A program made the position numbers and the translations under genes. A stretch of DNA of 64,000 bases from NCBI RefSeq assembly GCF_900090205.1, contig NZ_LT607802.1:1782215-1846214 (forward strand), in the 5' to 3' direction. Below the pieces are notes generated by a model, which was not told the origin of the DNA, searched no databases, and saw nothing but the letters and a program-made list of their open reading frames with translations. This stretch comes from Vogesella sp. LIG4 (GTDB lineage: Bacteria; Pseudomonadota; Gammaproteobacteria; Burkholderiales; Chromobacteriaceae). Positions 55,044 to 64,000 of this stretch are shown in pieces (the stretch's first letter is position 1; each line of letters opens with the position of its first letter).

Positions 55044-55055
55044 TCCCGTTACAAT
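55027..55055 (+). promoter_or_regulatory. Sigma70-type promoter of greA
   Basis: TTGAAC (55027-55032), 17-base spacer, TACAAT (55050-55055). Spacing and boxes are near consensus. Its upstream half overlaps the carB hairpin. Confidence 0.65.
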
Positions 55056-55076
55056 CCGCGCTGACAATATTGCCCG

Positions 55077-55111
55077 CCAAGCCGCCGTCCTGTACGGCGG
55101 CTTGCGCTTTT
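55077..55111 (+). ncRNA. greA leader hairpin, GraL-like candidate
   Basis: CAAGCCGCCGT (55077-55087) pairs perfectly with ACGGCGGCTTG (55093-55103), followed by CGCTTTTAT. Initiation from the promoter at 55027-55055 would give a 45-50 base RNA if transcription stops here. In E. coli the greA leader makes the small RNA GraL in this way; similarity here is of position and structure, not sequence. It may be an attenuator only. Confidence 0.45.
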
Positions 55112-55147
55112 ATCATGGGGCGGCGACGCCCCCGGAGAAACAGAATC

Positions 55148-55624
55148 ATGATCAAAATCCCGCTGACCGTGCGTGGCGCCGAGCTGCTCAAGGCCGAGCT
55201 GCAGCGTCTGAAAAGCGTGGAGCGCCCGTCCGTGATCGAGGCCATCGCCGAAGCGCGTGCCCAGGGCGACCTGTCGGAAAACGCCGAATACGATGCCGCC
55301 AAGGAACGCCAGGCGTTCGTGGAAGGCCGCATCGCCGAGCTGGAAGGCAAGATTTCCAACGCCCAGATCATCGACCCGAACGATCTGGACGCCGATGGCC
55401 GCATCGTGTTTGCTGCCACCGTGAAGCTGATGGACCTGGAAAACGACGACGCGGTAACCTACCAGATCGTGGGTGACGACGAAGCCGACATCAAGGACGG
55501 CAAAGTGTCGATCAACTCCCCGATCGCCCGCGCGCTGATCGGCAAGGAAGCCGGCGACGTGGCCGAGGTACAGGCCCCGGGCGGCATCCGCGAATACGAA
55601 ATCCTGGACGTACTCTATATCTGA
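55148..55624 (+). CDS. greA: Transcription elongation factor GreA
   Basis: A 158-residue factor that rescues backtracked RNA polymerase by stimulating transcript cleavage. N-terminal coiled coil with the acidic tip [20 protein letters not shown] (D and E at the loop), then the FKBP-like C-terminal domain. GGAGAAAC before ATG 55148; the frame upstream is leader. Length as in E. coli (158). Confidence 0.97.
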   Translation: MIKIPLTVRGAELLKAELQRLKSVERPSVIEAIAEARAQGDLSENAEYDAAKERQAFVEGRIAELEGKISNAQIIDPNDLDADGRIVFAATVKLMDLENDDAVTYQIVGDDEADIKDGKVSINSPIARALIGKEAGDVAEVQAPGGIREYEILDVLYI

Positions 55625-55672
55625 GCGCCGCCGCTGGCGGTGCATGGCCAGTAAGGCCGGCAGGGGGGATGC

Positions 55673-56104
55673 ATGAACGGTTTGCGTGAAATTGCCCGCA
55701 CCTTGTGGATTGGCGGCATGTGGGTGATCGGCATCATCGTGACGCCAGTGCTGTTTTCATCGCTGGAAAACGTCACTGCCGGCATGGTGGCCGGGCGGCT
55801 GTTTGCCATGATCGCCTGGGTGGGACTGGTGTGCGGCATCTTCCTGATGGTGGAACTGGTGCTGCGCAACGGTGCCCGCGCACTGAAAAGCGGCCCGTTC
55901 TGGCTGCTGGTGGGCATGCTGCTGTGCATTGTGATCAATCACTTTGCGGTGACGCCCATCATTGCCGGCCTCAAGCTGAAGATGAACCATGCGGCAGAAG
56001 GCTTGTTCGGCGGTGGTTTCGGCACCTGGCATGCGATTTCCAGCCTGATCTACCTGGTGCAGAGCCTGATGGGGCTGGTGTACATCCTCAGCAACGACAA
56101 CTGA
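55673..56104 (+). CDS. DUF4149 / TMEM205-like membrane protein
   Basis: A 143-residue inner-membrane protein with four hydrophobic segments: LWIGGMWVIGIIVTPVLF, LFAMIAWVGLVCGIFLMVE, FWLLVGMLLCIVINHFAV and ISSLIYLVQSLMGLVYIL. The conserved family position between greA and yhbY is typical of betaproteobacteria. Function unknown. Confidence 0.82.
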   Translation: MNGLREIARTLWIGGMWVIGIIVTPVLFSSLENVTAGMVAGRLFAMIAWVGLVCGIFLMVELVLRNGARALKSGPFWLLVGMLLCIVINHFAVTPIIAGLKLKMNHAAEGLFGGGFGTWHAISSLIYLVQSLMGLVYILSNDN

Positions 56105-56120
56105 GCGTTGCGGCCAATAA

Positions 56121-56150
56121 AAAAGCGGTGGCTGGCATGCCACCGCTTTT
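56121..56150. terminator. Bidirectional terminator
   Basis: AAAAGCGGTGGC (56121-56132), loop TGGCAT, GCCACCGCTTTT. It lies between the convergent DUF4149 and yhbY genes, flanked by a 9-base near-copy (56109) and a full copy (56162) of the 10-mer. Confidence 0.9.
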
Positions 56151-56174
56151 CTCTATCTGAGGTTGGCCGCAAGC

Positions 56175-56501
56175 TTACGGACGGGCCTTCAGCGCTTTCT
56201 TGCTCTTGGGCAGCTCGATCAGCTGCTTGTCGGACGGGCGATACAGCACCAGCAGTTTGCCGATATGCTGCACCTGGCCGGCGCCCAGCTCGTTGCTGAC
56301 CTGTTCGTAGATGGCCACGCGGGCGTCGCGGTCGTCGCCCTGTACGCGGACCTTGATCAGCTCGTGGGCATCCAGGTTGATGGCGATTTCGCGGATAACC
56401 GACTCGGTCAGGCCGTTGTTGCCGATCATCACCACCGGGTTCAGCGAGTGGGCCAGACCTTTCAGGTATTGGCGCTGGACAGGGGTCAGTTCGATTTTCA
56501 T
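56175..56501 (-). CDS. yhbY: Ribosome assembly RNA-binding protein YhbY
   Basis: A 108-residue CRM-domain protein bound to pre-50S particles. The MIGNNGLTESVIREI part holds the GxxG RNA-binding loop. ATG at 56501 is chosen over TTG at 56513. Divergent from rlmE, as in E. coli. Confidence 0.94.
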   Translation of the reverse strand: MKIELTPVQRQYLKGLAHSLNPVVMIGNNGLTESVIREIAINLDAHELIKVRVQGDDRDARVAIYEQVSNELGAGQVQHIGKLLVLYRPSDKQLIELPKSKKALKARP

Positions 56502-56587
56502 GTATTGCTTCAAGTTTCAGATTAAAAAGCGATTTTACTTGAATTTAGCCTAATTCCCAACGGGGATTTTCGAAGCAGGAACTCAAC

Positions 56588-57205
56588 ATGGCGCGCAGTA
56601 AAACCAGTAATGCCTGGCTGAAGGAACACGTCAACGATTCGTACGTGCAGCAGGCACAGAAAGACGGCTACCGGGCCCGTGCCGCCTACAAGCTGCTGGA
56701 GATCAACGACAAGGACAAGCTGATCCGCCCCGGCACCGTGCTGGCGGACCTGGGCTCGGCGCCCGGCAGCTGGTCGCAGGTGGCGGCGCGCATCGTGGGC
56801 GACCAGGGCAAGGTGTTCGCGCTGGACATCCTGCCGATGGATGCGATTCCCGATGTGGCCTTCATCCAGGGCGACTTTCGCGAGCAGGAAGTGCTGGAAG
56901 AATTCGTCGCCCTGCTGGGCGGGCGCGAACTTGATCTTGTAATTTCCGACATGGCGCCCAATATCTCCGGGATGAGCAGTATCGATCAGGCCAGAAGCTT
57001 CCACCTGACTGAGCTCGCGCTGGAATTTGCCCGCGACCATTTGAAACCTGGCGGCAGCTTTCTCGTCAAAGTGTTCCAGGGGAGCGAATTTCAGGATTAC
57101 ATGAAAGCCATGCGCGAACTGTTTACCGAAGTGGTAACACGCAAGCCCAAGGCTTCGCGTGATCGCTCCAGTGAAATCTACCTGCTGGGCAAGGGCCGTC
57201 GCTGA
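56588..57205 (+). CDS. rlmE: 23S rRNA 2'-O-ribose U2552 methyltransferase
   Basis: A 205-residue RrmJ/FtsJ enzyme. SAM motif [14 protein letters not shown] in [13 protein letters not shown] in [12 protein letters not shown] and E at SSEIYLL complete the K-D-K-E site with K in YRARAAYKL. Followed 69 bases later by ftsH, as in many proteobacteria. Confidence 0.96.
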   Translation: MARSKTSNAWLKEHVNDSYVQQAQKDGYRARAAYKLLEINDKDKLIRPGTVLADLGSAPGSWSQVAARIVGDQGKVFALDILPMDAIPDVAFIQGDFREQEVLEEFVALLGGRELDLVISDMAPNISGMSSIDQARSFHLTELALEFARDHLKPGGSFLVKVFQGSEFQDYMKAMRELFTEVVTRKPKASRDRSSEIYLLGKGRR

Positions 57206-57274
57206 CAGCCTGCCTGCTCGGGTTTACAATCAGATAACCATTTACCTTGTCAGGGCACATAGGAGCACGCTCTT

Positions 57275-59182
57275 GTGAACAATATCGGGAAGAACATAGC
57301 GATCTGGGTGATCATCGGTCTGGTACTGATGACGGTGTTCAACCAGTTCACCAAACGGCAGGAAACCCAGAACCAGGTCGAGTATTCGCAATTCATGAGC
57401 GATGTCGAAACTGGCAAGGTGCAGTCCCTTACCATCGAGGGCAATCCGTTGCGCGGCCAGTGGATTCGCGGCAAGCGCAACGACGGCTCCCAGTTCAGCA
57501 CCTTTGCACCGCTGGATACCAAGCTGGTGGATGTGCTGATCAACAACAACGTGCGCTTCTCCGCCAAGCCGGAAGAAGAGCAGTCGATGCTGATGCAGAT
57601 CTTCATCAGCTGGTTCCCGATGCTGCTGCTGATCGGCGTGTGGTTCTTCTTCATGCGCCAGATGCAGGGCGGCGGCAAGGGCGGTGCGTTCTCGTTCGGC
57701 AAGAGCAAGGCGCGCATGCTGGACCATGACGCCAACACCGTAACCTTCGCCGATGTCGCCGGTTGCGACGAGGCCAAGGAAGAGGTGAAGGAGATCGTCG
57801 ACTACCTGCGCGACCCTACCAAGTACCAGAGCCTGGGTGGCCGCATCCCGCGCGGCATCCTGCTGTGCGGCTCGCCGGGTACCGGTAAGACGCTGCTGGC
57901 CAAGGCCATTGCCGGCGAAGCCAAGGTGCCGTTCTTCAGCATCTCCGGTTCCGACTTCGTGGAAATGTTCGTCGGCGTGGGCGCTTCGCGCGTGCGTGAC
58001 ATGTTCGAGCAGGCCAAGAAGAACGCACCGTGCATCATCTTCATCGACGAAATCGATGCGGTTGGCCGTCAGCGTGGCGCCGGCCTCGGCGGTGGCAACG
58101 ACGAACGCGAACAGACCCTCAACCAGCTGCTGGTGGAGATGGATGGCTTTGAAACCAACCAGACCGTGATCGTGATCGCCGCCACCAACCGTCCGGACGT
58201 GCTCGACCCGGCGCTGCAGCGCCCGGGCCGTTTCGACCGCCAGGTGGTGGTGCCGCTGCCGGATATCCGCGGCCGCGAGCAGATCCTCGGCGTGCATATG
58301 CGCAAGGTGCCGATTGCTGCCGACGTGGATGCGCCGGTAATCGCACGCGGTACCCCGGGCTTCTCCGGTGCCGACCTCGCCAACCTGGTGAACGAGGCCG
58401 CGCTGTTTGCCGCCCGCCGCAACAAGCGTCTGGTGGACATGCTGGACTTCGAATCCGCCAAGGACAAGATCATGATGGGCGCCGAGCGCAAGTCCATGGT
58501 GATGTCCGAGGAAGAGAAGAAGAACACCGCTTACCACGAGTCCGGCCATGCGGTTGTCGCCAAGCTGCTGCCGAAGTCCGACCCGGTACACAAGGTCACC
58601 ATCATCCCGCGTGGTCGTGCACTGGGCGTGACCATGCAGCTGCCGGAAGAAGATCGCTACGCTTACGACCGTGGCTACCTGCTGGACCGTATCGCCATCC
58701 TGTTCGGCGGCCGTATCGCCGAAGAGCTGTTCATGAACCAGATGACCACCGGCGCCAGCAACGACTTCGAGCGAGCCACCCAGATGGCGCGCGACATGGT
58801 GACCCGCTACGGCATGTCCGACAAGCTGGGCCCGATGGTGTACGGCGAGAACGAGGGTGAAGTGTTCCTCGGCCGCTCCATCACCACCCACAAGAACCTG
58901 TCGGAAGCCACCATGCAGCAGGTGGATCAGGAAATCCGCCACATCATCGACCAGCAGTACTCGCTGGCGCGTCGCCTGCTGGACGAAAACCGCGACAAGG
59001 TAGAGGCGATGACCGCTGCGCTGCTGGAATGGGAAACCATCGACGCCGAGCAGATCAACGACATCATGGATGGCCGCCCGCCGCGTCCGCCCAAGCCGGG
59101 TGGCGGTTTTGCCAAGCCGGAGCCGAAGAATCCGCCGCCGCCGGCCCCCGAGGCCAGCATCACGCCGGCGCAGGAAGTGTAA
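57275..59182 (+). CDS. ftsH: ATP-dependent zinc metalloprotease FtsH
   Basis: A 635-residue membrane-anchored AAA+ protease for quality control of membrane and some soluble proteins. Two N-terminal helices (residues 5-22 and about 107-125), Walker A GSPGTGKT, Walker [14 protein letters not shown] region [20 protein letters not shown] and zinc site HESGHA near residue 421. The Walker A has Ser where Pro is most usual (GPPGTGKT), a conservative change. GTG start at 57275. Confidence 0.97.
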   Translation: MNNIGKNIAIWVIIGLVLMTVFNQFTKRQETQNQVEYSQFMSDVETGKVQSLTIEGNPLRGQWIRGKRNDGSQFSTFAPLDTKLVDVLINNNVRFSAKPEEEQSMLMQIFISWFPMLLLIGVWFFFMRQMQGGGKGGAFSFGKSKARMLDHDANTVTFADVAGCDEAKEEVKEIVDYLRDPTKYQSLGGRIPRGILLCGSPGTGKTLLAKAIAGEAKVPFFSISGSDFVEMFVGVGASRVRDMFEQAKKNAPCIIFIDEIDAVGRQRGAGLGGGNDEREQTLNQLLVEMDGFETNQTVIVIAATNRPDVLDPALQRPGRFDRQVVVPLPDIRGREQILGVHMRKVPIAADVDAPVIARGTPGFSGADLANLVNEAALFAARRNKRLVDMLDFESAKDKIMMGAERKSMVMSEEEKKNTAYHESGHAVVAKLLPKSDPVHKVTIIPRGRALGVTMQLPEEDRYAYDRGYLLDRIAILFGGRIAEELFMNQMTTGASNDFERATQMARDMVTRYGMSDKLGPMVYGENEGEVFLGRSITTHKNLSEATMQQVDQEIRHIIDQQYSLARRLLDENRDKVEAMTAALLEWETIDAEQINDIMDGRPPRPPKPGGGFAKPEPKNPPPPAPEASITPAQEV

Positions 59183-59205
59183 GCGCCCGGCAGCTTGCCA
59201 ACGCC

Positions 59206-59237
59206 AAGGCCGCAGCCTTAAGCTGCGGCCTTGTTTT
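59206..59237 (+). terminator. Hairpin terminator between ftsH and folP
   Basis: AAGGCCGCAGC (59206-59216) and GCTGCGGCCTT (59222-59232), then GTTTTTT. It partly separates folP-glmM from ftsH transcription. Confidence 0.88.
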
Positions 59238-59287
59238 TTCAGGTGCCGCATTCCTACGCGGCACCGGTTCTACGCGGTGCGGCCAAC

Positions 59288-60127
59288 ATGCAGCCATTTG
59301 TTTGCGGGCGATTCACGCTCGACCTGACCCGTCCCCTGGTGATGGGAATCCTCAACGTTACTCCCGACTCCTTCTCCGACGGCGGCCGCTTCGACCGGCT
59401 GGACGCGGCGCTGGCACATGCCGAGCAGCTGCTGGCCGACGGGGCGGACATCCTCGACATCGGCGGTGAATCCACCCGCCCGGGCGCGCCCTTCGTCAGC
59501 CCGCAGGAGGAAGAGCAGCGCGTGCTGCCGGTGCTGCAGAAGCTGGCAGGCCTGGGCGTGCCGCTGTCGCTGGATACCCGCCGCAGCAGCGTGATGCGCG
59601 CAGCGCTGGATGCTGGTGCGGTGGACCTGATCAACGATGTGTCGGCGCTGGAAGACGACGGCGCGCTGCCGCTGGTGGCTGCGGCCAACGTTGGCATCTG
59701 CCTGATGCACAAGCAGGGCAACCCGGACAATATGCAGCAGCGGCCGCAGTACCGCGACGTGGTGGAAGAGGTGGGCGACTACCTGGCGCGCCGCGTGGCG
59801 TTGTGCCGCGAGCAGGGCGTGGCGATGGAACGCCTGCTGGCCGACCCCGGCTTCGGTTTTGGCAAGACGCTGGAGCACAATCTGGCGCTGCTGCGCGAGC
59901 TACCGCGGCTGGAAGCCATGGCCGGCGTGCCGCTGCTGGTGGGCATGTCGCGCAAGTCCATGCTGGGCGCGGTGACCGGCGAGCAGCAGCCGGACCAGCG
60001 CCTGGGCGCCAGTGTGGCGGTGGCACTGTTGGCCGCACAGCGCGGCGCCAGGATCATCCGCGTGCATGACGTGAAAGCCACCCGCCAGGCGCTGCAGATG
60101 TGGCAGGCGCTGGAAGCATCCAACTAA
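59288..60127 (+). CDS. folP: Dihydropteroate synthase
   Basis: A 279-residue TIM-barrel enzyme that joins p-aminobenzoate to dihydropterin pyrophosphate in folate synthesis; target of sulfonamides. GILNVTPDSFSDGG, DIGGESTRPGA and ILDIGG marks are clear. ATG at 59288 is chosen because E. coli FolP begins a few residues before this motif; the frame to 59231 runs through the ftsH terminator tail. A 10-mer complement ends one base before the ATG and occupies the ribosome-site position. Other copies at 59680 (Ala-Ala-Asn) and 60028. Confidence 0.95.
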   Translation: MQPFVCGRFTLDLTRPLVMGILNVTPDSFSDGGRFDRLDAALAHAEQLLADGADILDIGGESTRPGAPFVSPQEEEQRVLPVLQKLAGLGVPLSLDTRRSSVMRAALDAGAVDLINDVSALEDDGALPLVAAANVGICLMHKQGNPDNMQQRPQYRDVVEEVGDYLARRVALCREQGVAMERLLADPGFGFGKTLEHNLALLRELPRLEAMAGVPLLVGMSRKSMLGAVTGEQQPDQRLGASVAVALLAAQRGARIIRVHDVKATRQALQMWQALEASN

Positions 60128-60199
60128 CGATTACGACCTGTCCGCCGGTGGCAAGCCGGCGGTAAAATGGCCGCCATAACGCGATACAAGAGGCAAACA

Positions 60200-61531
60200 A
60201 TGGGCCGCAAATATTTTGGTACCGACGGCGTACGAGGCGAAGTCGGCAAGTTTCCGATCACCCCGGATTTCGTGCTGCGCCTGGGTTACGCCGCCGGCAA
60301 GGTGCTGGTGGACCACGAGCGCCAGGAACACCCGACGGTGATCATCGGCAAGGACACCCGCATCTCCGGCTACATGCTGGAGGCCGCGCTGCAGGCCGGC
60401 TTCACCGCCGCCGGCGTCAACGTGCTGCTTACCGGCCCGCTGCCGACGCCGGGCATCGCCTACCTGACCCGCGCGCTGCGGCTGTCGGCCGGGGTGATGA
60501 TCTCCGCCTCGCACAATCCTTACCAGGATAACGGCATCAAGTTCTTCGCCGAAGGCGGCAAGAAGCTGGACGATGCGCTGGAGCTGCAGATCGAGGCGAT
60601 GCTGGATTCGCCGATGGAAACCAGCCCGTCGCGCGAGCTGGGCCGTGCCCGCCGCATCGACGGCGCCGCCGAGCGCTACATCGAATTCTGCAAGAGCACC
60701 TTCCCCAACGAGCTGGACCTCAAGGGCCTGAAGCTGGTGGTGGACTGCGCGCATGGCGCCACCTACCACATCGCGCCCAAGGTATTCCACGAGCTGGGGG
60801 CCGAGCTGATCACCATCGGTGCCGAGCCCAACGGCTACAACATCAACGACGGCGTGGGCGCCACCCATCCGGAGGCGGTGGCTGCCGCGGTGCTGGCGCA
60901 TGGCGCCGACTTCGGCATTTCGCTGGACGGCGATGGCGACCGGCTGATGATGGCCGACCGCCACGGCCGGCTGTACGACGGCGACCAGCTGATCTACGTG
61001 GTGGCCAAGGCGCGCGCCGCGCGCGGCCAGCTGCACGGCGGCGTGGTGGGCACGGTGATGACCAATATGGCGATGGAACTGGCGCTGCAGCAGCAGGGCA
61101 TCGCCTTTGGCCGCGCCAAGGTGGGCGACCGCTACGTGCTGGAGATGCTGCATGCCAACGGCTGGCAGGTGGGCGGGGAAGCTTCCGGCCACATCCTGTG
61201 CCTGGACAAGCACAGCACCGGCGACGGCATCATTTCCTGCCTGCAGGTGTTGGCCGCATGCCAGGAGCTGGGCAAGGACCTGGCTGCCATCTGCAGCGAC
61301 TGGCAGCCGTTCCCGCAAAAGATGATCAATGTGCGCCTCGATGGCCAGGACTGGCAGACTGCCAGCGCCGAGCGGCACGAGGCGGCCAAGGCGGCGCTGG
61401 CCGGCCGTGGCCGCGTGGTGCTGCGTCCGTCCGGTACCGAACCGGTGGTACGGGTAATGGTGGAGGCTGACGATGTCGCGCTGGCCGTGCACTGGGCCGA
61501 GGACATCGCTGCCGCCATCCGCGGCAGTTGA
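60200..61531 (+). CDS. glmM: Phosphoglucosamine mutase
   Basis: A 443-residue enzyme that makes glucosamine-1-phosphate for cell-wall precursors. Phosphoserine loop [17 protein letters not shown], metal loop [11 protein letters not shown] and C-terminal [18 protein letters not shown] at 60190-60193 fits ATG 60200. Gene order rlmE-ftsH-folP-glmM is conserved from E. coli. The 10-mer at 61249 reads Leu-Ala-Ala. Confidence 0.97.
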   Translation: MGRKYFGTDGVRGEVGKFPITPDFVLRLGYAAGKVLVDHERQEHPTVIIGKDTRISGYMLEAALQAGFTAAGVNVLLTGPLPTPGIAYLTRALRLSAGVMISASHNPYQDNGIKFFAEGGKKLDDALELQIEAMLDSPMETSPSRELGRARRIDGAAERYIEFCKSTFPNELDLKGLKLVVDCAHGATYHIAPKVFHELGAELITIGAEPNGYNINDGVGATHPEAVAAAVLAHGADFGISLDGDGDRLMMADRHGRLYDGDQLIYVVAKARAARGQLHGGVVGTVMTNMAMELALQQQGIAFGRAKVGDRYVLEMLHANGWQVGGEASGHILCLDKHSTGDGIISCLQVLAACQELGKDLAAICSDWQPFPQKMINVRLDGQDWQTASAERHEAAKAALAGRGRVVLRPSGTEPVVRVMVEADDVALAVHWAEDIAAAIRGS

Positions 61532-61552
61532 GACGGCATCTGCCCGGATCAG

Positions 61553-61573
61553 GCCGCCCGCGGGCGGCTTTTT
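61553..61573 (+). terminator. glmM terminator
   Basis: GCCGCCCG/CGGGCGGC palindrome (61553-61568) and TTTTT, 22 bases after the glmM stop. Confidence 0.9.
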
Positions 61574-61766
61574 GCATGCCTTTACACAGTATGGGTTTTG
61601 TCGCGTTTCTTGCCTTGCGGCAAGTTCCTTAAGCGGAGCGCAAGGGGGGCTGTGGTATCATGGCAGCCGTTTCAGAACTGCCTCGACGTATCCGCTGGCG
61701 CGGAGTCGCTTCCTGCGGGAGCGGCGTTGACGTGGCTTCAACCGATCAACGGTTTGTCAGGCTGAC

Positions 61767-62384
61767 ATGGATATCCTGCAGATTCTTCTCGATTTGTTCA
61801 CGGGTTACGGTTATCTGGCTGTTTTCCTGGTATTGCTGGTGTGTGGCTTTGGTGTGCCGATTCCCGAGGACATCACCCTGGTAGCGGGTGGCATCATTTC
61901 CGGGCTGGGTTACACCGAAGTGAACTGGATGTTCGTGGTGGGCATGGCCGGCGTGCTGGTAGGCGATGGCATCATGTTCTTTGCCGGGCGCTTCTTCGGC
62001 AACCGCGTGCTGCGTTTCCGCCCGGTGGCCAAGGTGATGACGCAGGCGCGCTTCGAGGCTGTGCAGGAGAAGTTCGCCAGGTATGGCAACTGGGTGCTGT
62101 TCGTCGCCCGCTTCCTGCCGGGGCTGCGCTCGCCCATCTTCCTTACCGCCGGCCTGACCCGGCGCATTCCCTACTGGCGCTTTCTGCTGATGGACGGCTT
62201 TGCCGCGCTGATCTCGGTGCCGCTGTGGGTGTACCTGGGCTACCTGGGCGCCAGCAACCGCGACTGGCTGATGGAAATGGTACACCGTGGCCAGACCGGG
62301 GTGTTCATCGTGCTGGGCGTGTTCGGCTCGGTGCTGACCCTGCTGTGGTGGCGCAAGCGCCGCGCCACGCAGCAATCGTCCTGA
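61767..62384 (+). CDS. DedA-family membrane protein
   Basis: A 205-residue inner-membrane protein with about five hydrophobic segments. FGVPIPEDITLVAGGIISGL, FARYGNWVLFVARFLPGLRS (family F-x-x-R-x-x-P-G) and LTAGLTRRIPYWRF are DedA marks. The family includes lipid (undecaprenyl phosphate, phosphatidylethanolamine) flippases; the specific cargo is not clear. The stop is followed by a 10-mer and a terminator. Confidence 0.9.
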   Translation: MDILQILLDLFTGYGYLAVFLVLLVCGFGVPIPEDITLVAGGIISGLGYTEVNWMFVVGMAGVLVGDGIMFFAGRFFGNRVLRFRPVAKVMTQARFEAVQEKFARYGNWVLFVARFLPGLRSPIFLTAGLTRRIPYWRFLLMDGFAALISVPLWVYLGYLGASNRDWLMEMVHRGQTGVFIVLGVFGSVLTLLWWRKRRATQQSS

Positions 62385-62405
62385 TGACCGGCCATGCGGC
62401 CAACT

Positions 62406-62431
62406 AAAAACCCCGCCTAGGCGGGGTTTTT
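62406..62431. terminator. Bidirectional terminator between dedA and the FKBP gene
   Basis: AAAAACCCCGCCT/AGGCGGGGTTTTT is a 26-base perfect palindrome with an A-run and a T-run. It is placed 21 bases after dedA stop and 20 before the FKBP stop. The 10-mer complement is at 62395. Confidence 0.93.
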
Positions 62432-62451
62432 GCATGGGCTGCGGCGCGACT

Positions 62452-62778
62452 TCAGTCTACCTGCAGCAGCTCCACTTCAAATACCAGGATGGCATTCGGC
62501 GGAATCACGCCGCCGGCGCCGCGGGCGCCATAACCCAGTTCCGCGGGGATGGTGAGCTTGCGCTTGCCGCCCACTTTCATGCCCACTACGCCCTGGTCCC
62601 AACCCTTGATGACGTAGCCTGCGCCCAGCGGGAAGCTGAACGGCTGGAAACGGTCCTTGCTGGAATCGAATTTGCTGCCATCGGTCAGCCAGCCGGTGTA
62701 GTGCACGGTGACTTCCTTGCCGGTCTGCGCCTCGGTGCCGTCACCCACGACCAAGTCTTCGATGATCAGTTCTGCCAT
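62452..62778 (-). CDS. FKBP-type peptidyl-prolyl isomerase
   Basis: A 108-residue single-domain [42 protein letters not shown] and [20 protein letters not shown] are standard catalytic segments. No signal peptide, so cytoplasmic, like Neisseria FkbP. Confidence 0.96.
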   Translation of the reverse strand: MAELIIEDLVVGDGTEAQTGKEVTVHYTGWLTDGSKFDSSKDRFQPFSFPLGAGYVIKGWDQGVVGMKVGGKRKLTIPAELGYGARGAGGVIPPNAILVFEVELLQVD

Positions 62779-62933
62779 TGTTATGTCCTCGTTGCTGCGG
62801 TGAGTCTTGAACCGGGCATTCTACCTGCTGCACGGCCGGGCGATAAGCTGAATGTTGTCTTTACAGCTCAATGGCTTATAACAAGAAAAGTCGCGGTTCA
62901 TCCACGCAGCTGTCGAAATAAAGGGGACCAATC

Positions 62934-63710
62934 ATGGACATTACCCATCTGCCCAGCAAAGAACATATTGTCGTCAATCACGTTGCCGTTTCCGCGCCAC
63001 TGCAGTGGCTGAAGCTGGGGTGGCAGGATCTGCGCCGCGCACCGGCCGATTCCATGTTCTACGGCGCCGTTTTCGTACTGATGGGCTATCTGCTCAATAT
63101 GTATTTCAGCTATGCACCCGAGTACATGATCACCCTGGCCGCGCTGTTCCTGCTGGCCGGGCCGTTCATGGCCATCGGCCTGTACGACATCTCGCGCCAG
63201 CTGGAAGCCTTCAACGGCGGGCGGGTGCGCCTGGCGCACAGCATGGCGGCCTGGCGCAGCAATATGCCCGGCTTCTCGCTGTACGCGGTATTGCTGGCGG
63301 TGATGGTGTTCGGCTGGTTCCGCATTTCGCTGCTGATGTTTGCGCTGTTCTACGAGGGTAGTGTGCCGACGCTGGATTCGCTGGTGGCCAATGCCTTCAC
63401 CCAGGAGAACATCGGCTTCCTGGTTGCCTGGTTCGGTACCGGCTTCTTCTTTGCCGTTGCGGTGTTCTCGCTGAGCGTATGCGCCATTCCGATGCTGCTG
63501 GACAAGGAAGTGGACACCATCACCGCCATGGTGATGAGCGTGCAGGCGGTGTACCACAACATGCTGACGATGCTGTTCTGGGCGGCTATCATCGTGGCTC
63601 TGACCGCGATCGGGTTTGCCACCCAGTTTGTCGGGCTGCTGCTGATCACCCCGCTGATCGGCCTGTCCAGCTGGCATGCCTATCGCGCCCTGATCTCCTA
63701 CGAGCACTAA
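62934..63710 (+). CDS. DUF2189 family membrane protein
   Basis: A 258-residue inner-membrane protein with about six hydrophobic segments, in three pairs. The first half holds ADSMFYGAVFVLMGYLLNMY and LAGPFMAIGLYDISRQLE, typical of DUF2189. AAGGGGA precedes the ATG at 62934. Function unknown. Confidence 0.85.
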   Translation: MDITHLPSKEHIVVNHVAVSAPLQWLKLGWQDLRRAPADSMFYGAVFVLMGYLLNMYFSYAPEYMITLAALFLLAGPFMAIGLYDISRQLEAFNGGRVRLAHSMAAWRSNMPGFSLYAVLLAVMVFGWFRISLLMFALFYEGSVPTLDSLVANAFTQENIGFLVAWFGTGFFFAVAVFSLSVCAIPMLLDKEVDTITAMVMSVQAVYHNMLTMLFWAAIIVALTAIGFATQFVGLLLITPLIGLSSWHAYRALISYEH

Positions 63711-63723
63711 GCCTGCCTGCCAC

Positions 63724-64000
63724 ATGACCGAACCCGCCATCGTGTTTCTGGACCGGGACAGCCTGCCTGTCCCGGTTCCCGTTTGTAAGCTGCCGCATAC
63801 CTACCGCGAATTCCCGGCCACCAGCCGCGAGCAGATCGTGGCGCACTGCGCCGACGCCGACATCGTCATCACCAACAAGGTGCCGTTCGATGCGGCAACG
63901 TTGGCCGCATTGCCGCGGCTGAAGATGCTGGCCATCGCCGCCACCGGCTACAACCACATCGACCTGGATAGCTGCCGCCGCCAGGGCATCGCGGTGGCCA
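63724..64000 (+). CDS. D-2-hydroxyacid dehydrogenase, 3' end outside window
   Basis: The first 92 residues from ATG 63724 (MTEPAIVFLDRDSLPV, DADIVITNKVPFDAATLAAL, LKMLAIAATGYNHIDL) match the N-terminal domain of glycerate/D-2-hydroxyacid dehydrogenases (HprA-like). The NAD domain lies beyond the window. The 10-mer at 63900 reads Leu-Ala-Ala. Confidence 0.86.
   Translation, partial: MTEPAIVFLDRDSLPVPVPVCKLPHTYREFPATSREQIVAHCADADIVITNKVPFDAATLAALPRLKMLAIAATGYNHIDLDSCRRQGIAVA

Noticed and set aside
57890..57895. FtsH Walker A Ser variant as a sign of a dead ATPase
   Set aside because: The essential Gly-Lys-Thr is kept and all other AAA and protease motifs are intact, so activity is expected.
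57242..59251. 669-codon minus-strand frame opposite ftsH
   Set aside because: Shadow of ftsH; low-complexity composition and no start signal.

Overview
The window is about 64 kb of GC-rich (about 65%, by eye) bacterial chromosome. Protein similarity and gene order suggest a betaproteobacterium of the order Neisseriales outside Neisseria, such as Chromobacterium, Vogesella or Aquitalea. Support comes from Neisseria-type tandem porins, the pilBCD-coaE-zapD-yacG order, and carA and carB separated by a foreign gene. No rRNA, tRNA, CRISPR array, transposase or prophage gene was seen.

Positions 1-26.9 kb form an accessory block for uptake and catabolism of nitrogen and sulfur compounds. In order it holds: an omega-aminotransferase (cut by the window edge), a LuxR regulator, an APC permease and a small protein of unknown function; a repeat-rich gene-free stretch (4.1-4.96 kb); an HpaR-like MarR regulator divergent from an SDR; an orphan polyamine-type binding protein; cupin, SDR and MoaF-like genes; the taurine operon tauABCD; a GntR regulator divergent from an ornithine cyclodeaminase-family gene with an orphan LivJ-type binding protein; a fatty-acid desaturase followed by a YehZYXW/OpuC-type osmoprotectant ABC operon and an unsecreted PhnD-like protein; and a GntR regulator divergent from a tightly coupled operon of SDR, small-molecule kinase and class-III PLP enzyme resembling phospho-amine phospho-lyases.

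Positions 26.9-64 kb are mostly housekeeping: purB, an ATP-grasp enzyme, ffh/ccsA-like, a ComEA-like protein, phrB, two tandem porins with matching structured leaders, pilBCD-coaE-zapD-yacG, amiC-tsaE/queG, a GNAT and a MaoC hydratase, etfBA with an acyl-CoA dehydrogenase, carA-lysE-carB, greA, yhbY/rlmE-ftsH-folP-glmM, dedA, an FKBP, a DUF2189 membrane protein and the start of a 2-hydroxyacid dehydrogenase.

The most striking feature cuts across all of this. The exact decamer GTTGGCCGCA, or its complement, occurs about 48 times (plus one 9-base match) where fewer than one is expected by chance. It lies both inside genes, usually in the reading frames giving Leu-Ala-Ala, Ala-Ala-Asn or Val-Gly-Arg, and between genes, where two inverted pairs form perfect palindromes at gene ends. 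Density (about one per 1.3 kb) and layout mimic the DNA uptake sequence of Neisseria, but the sequence is unrelated to the Neisseria dialects I know. A ComEA-like protein and the type IV pilus assembly genes lie in the same window.
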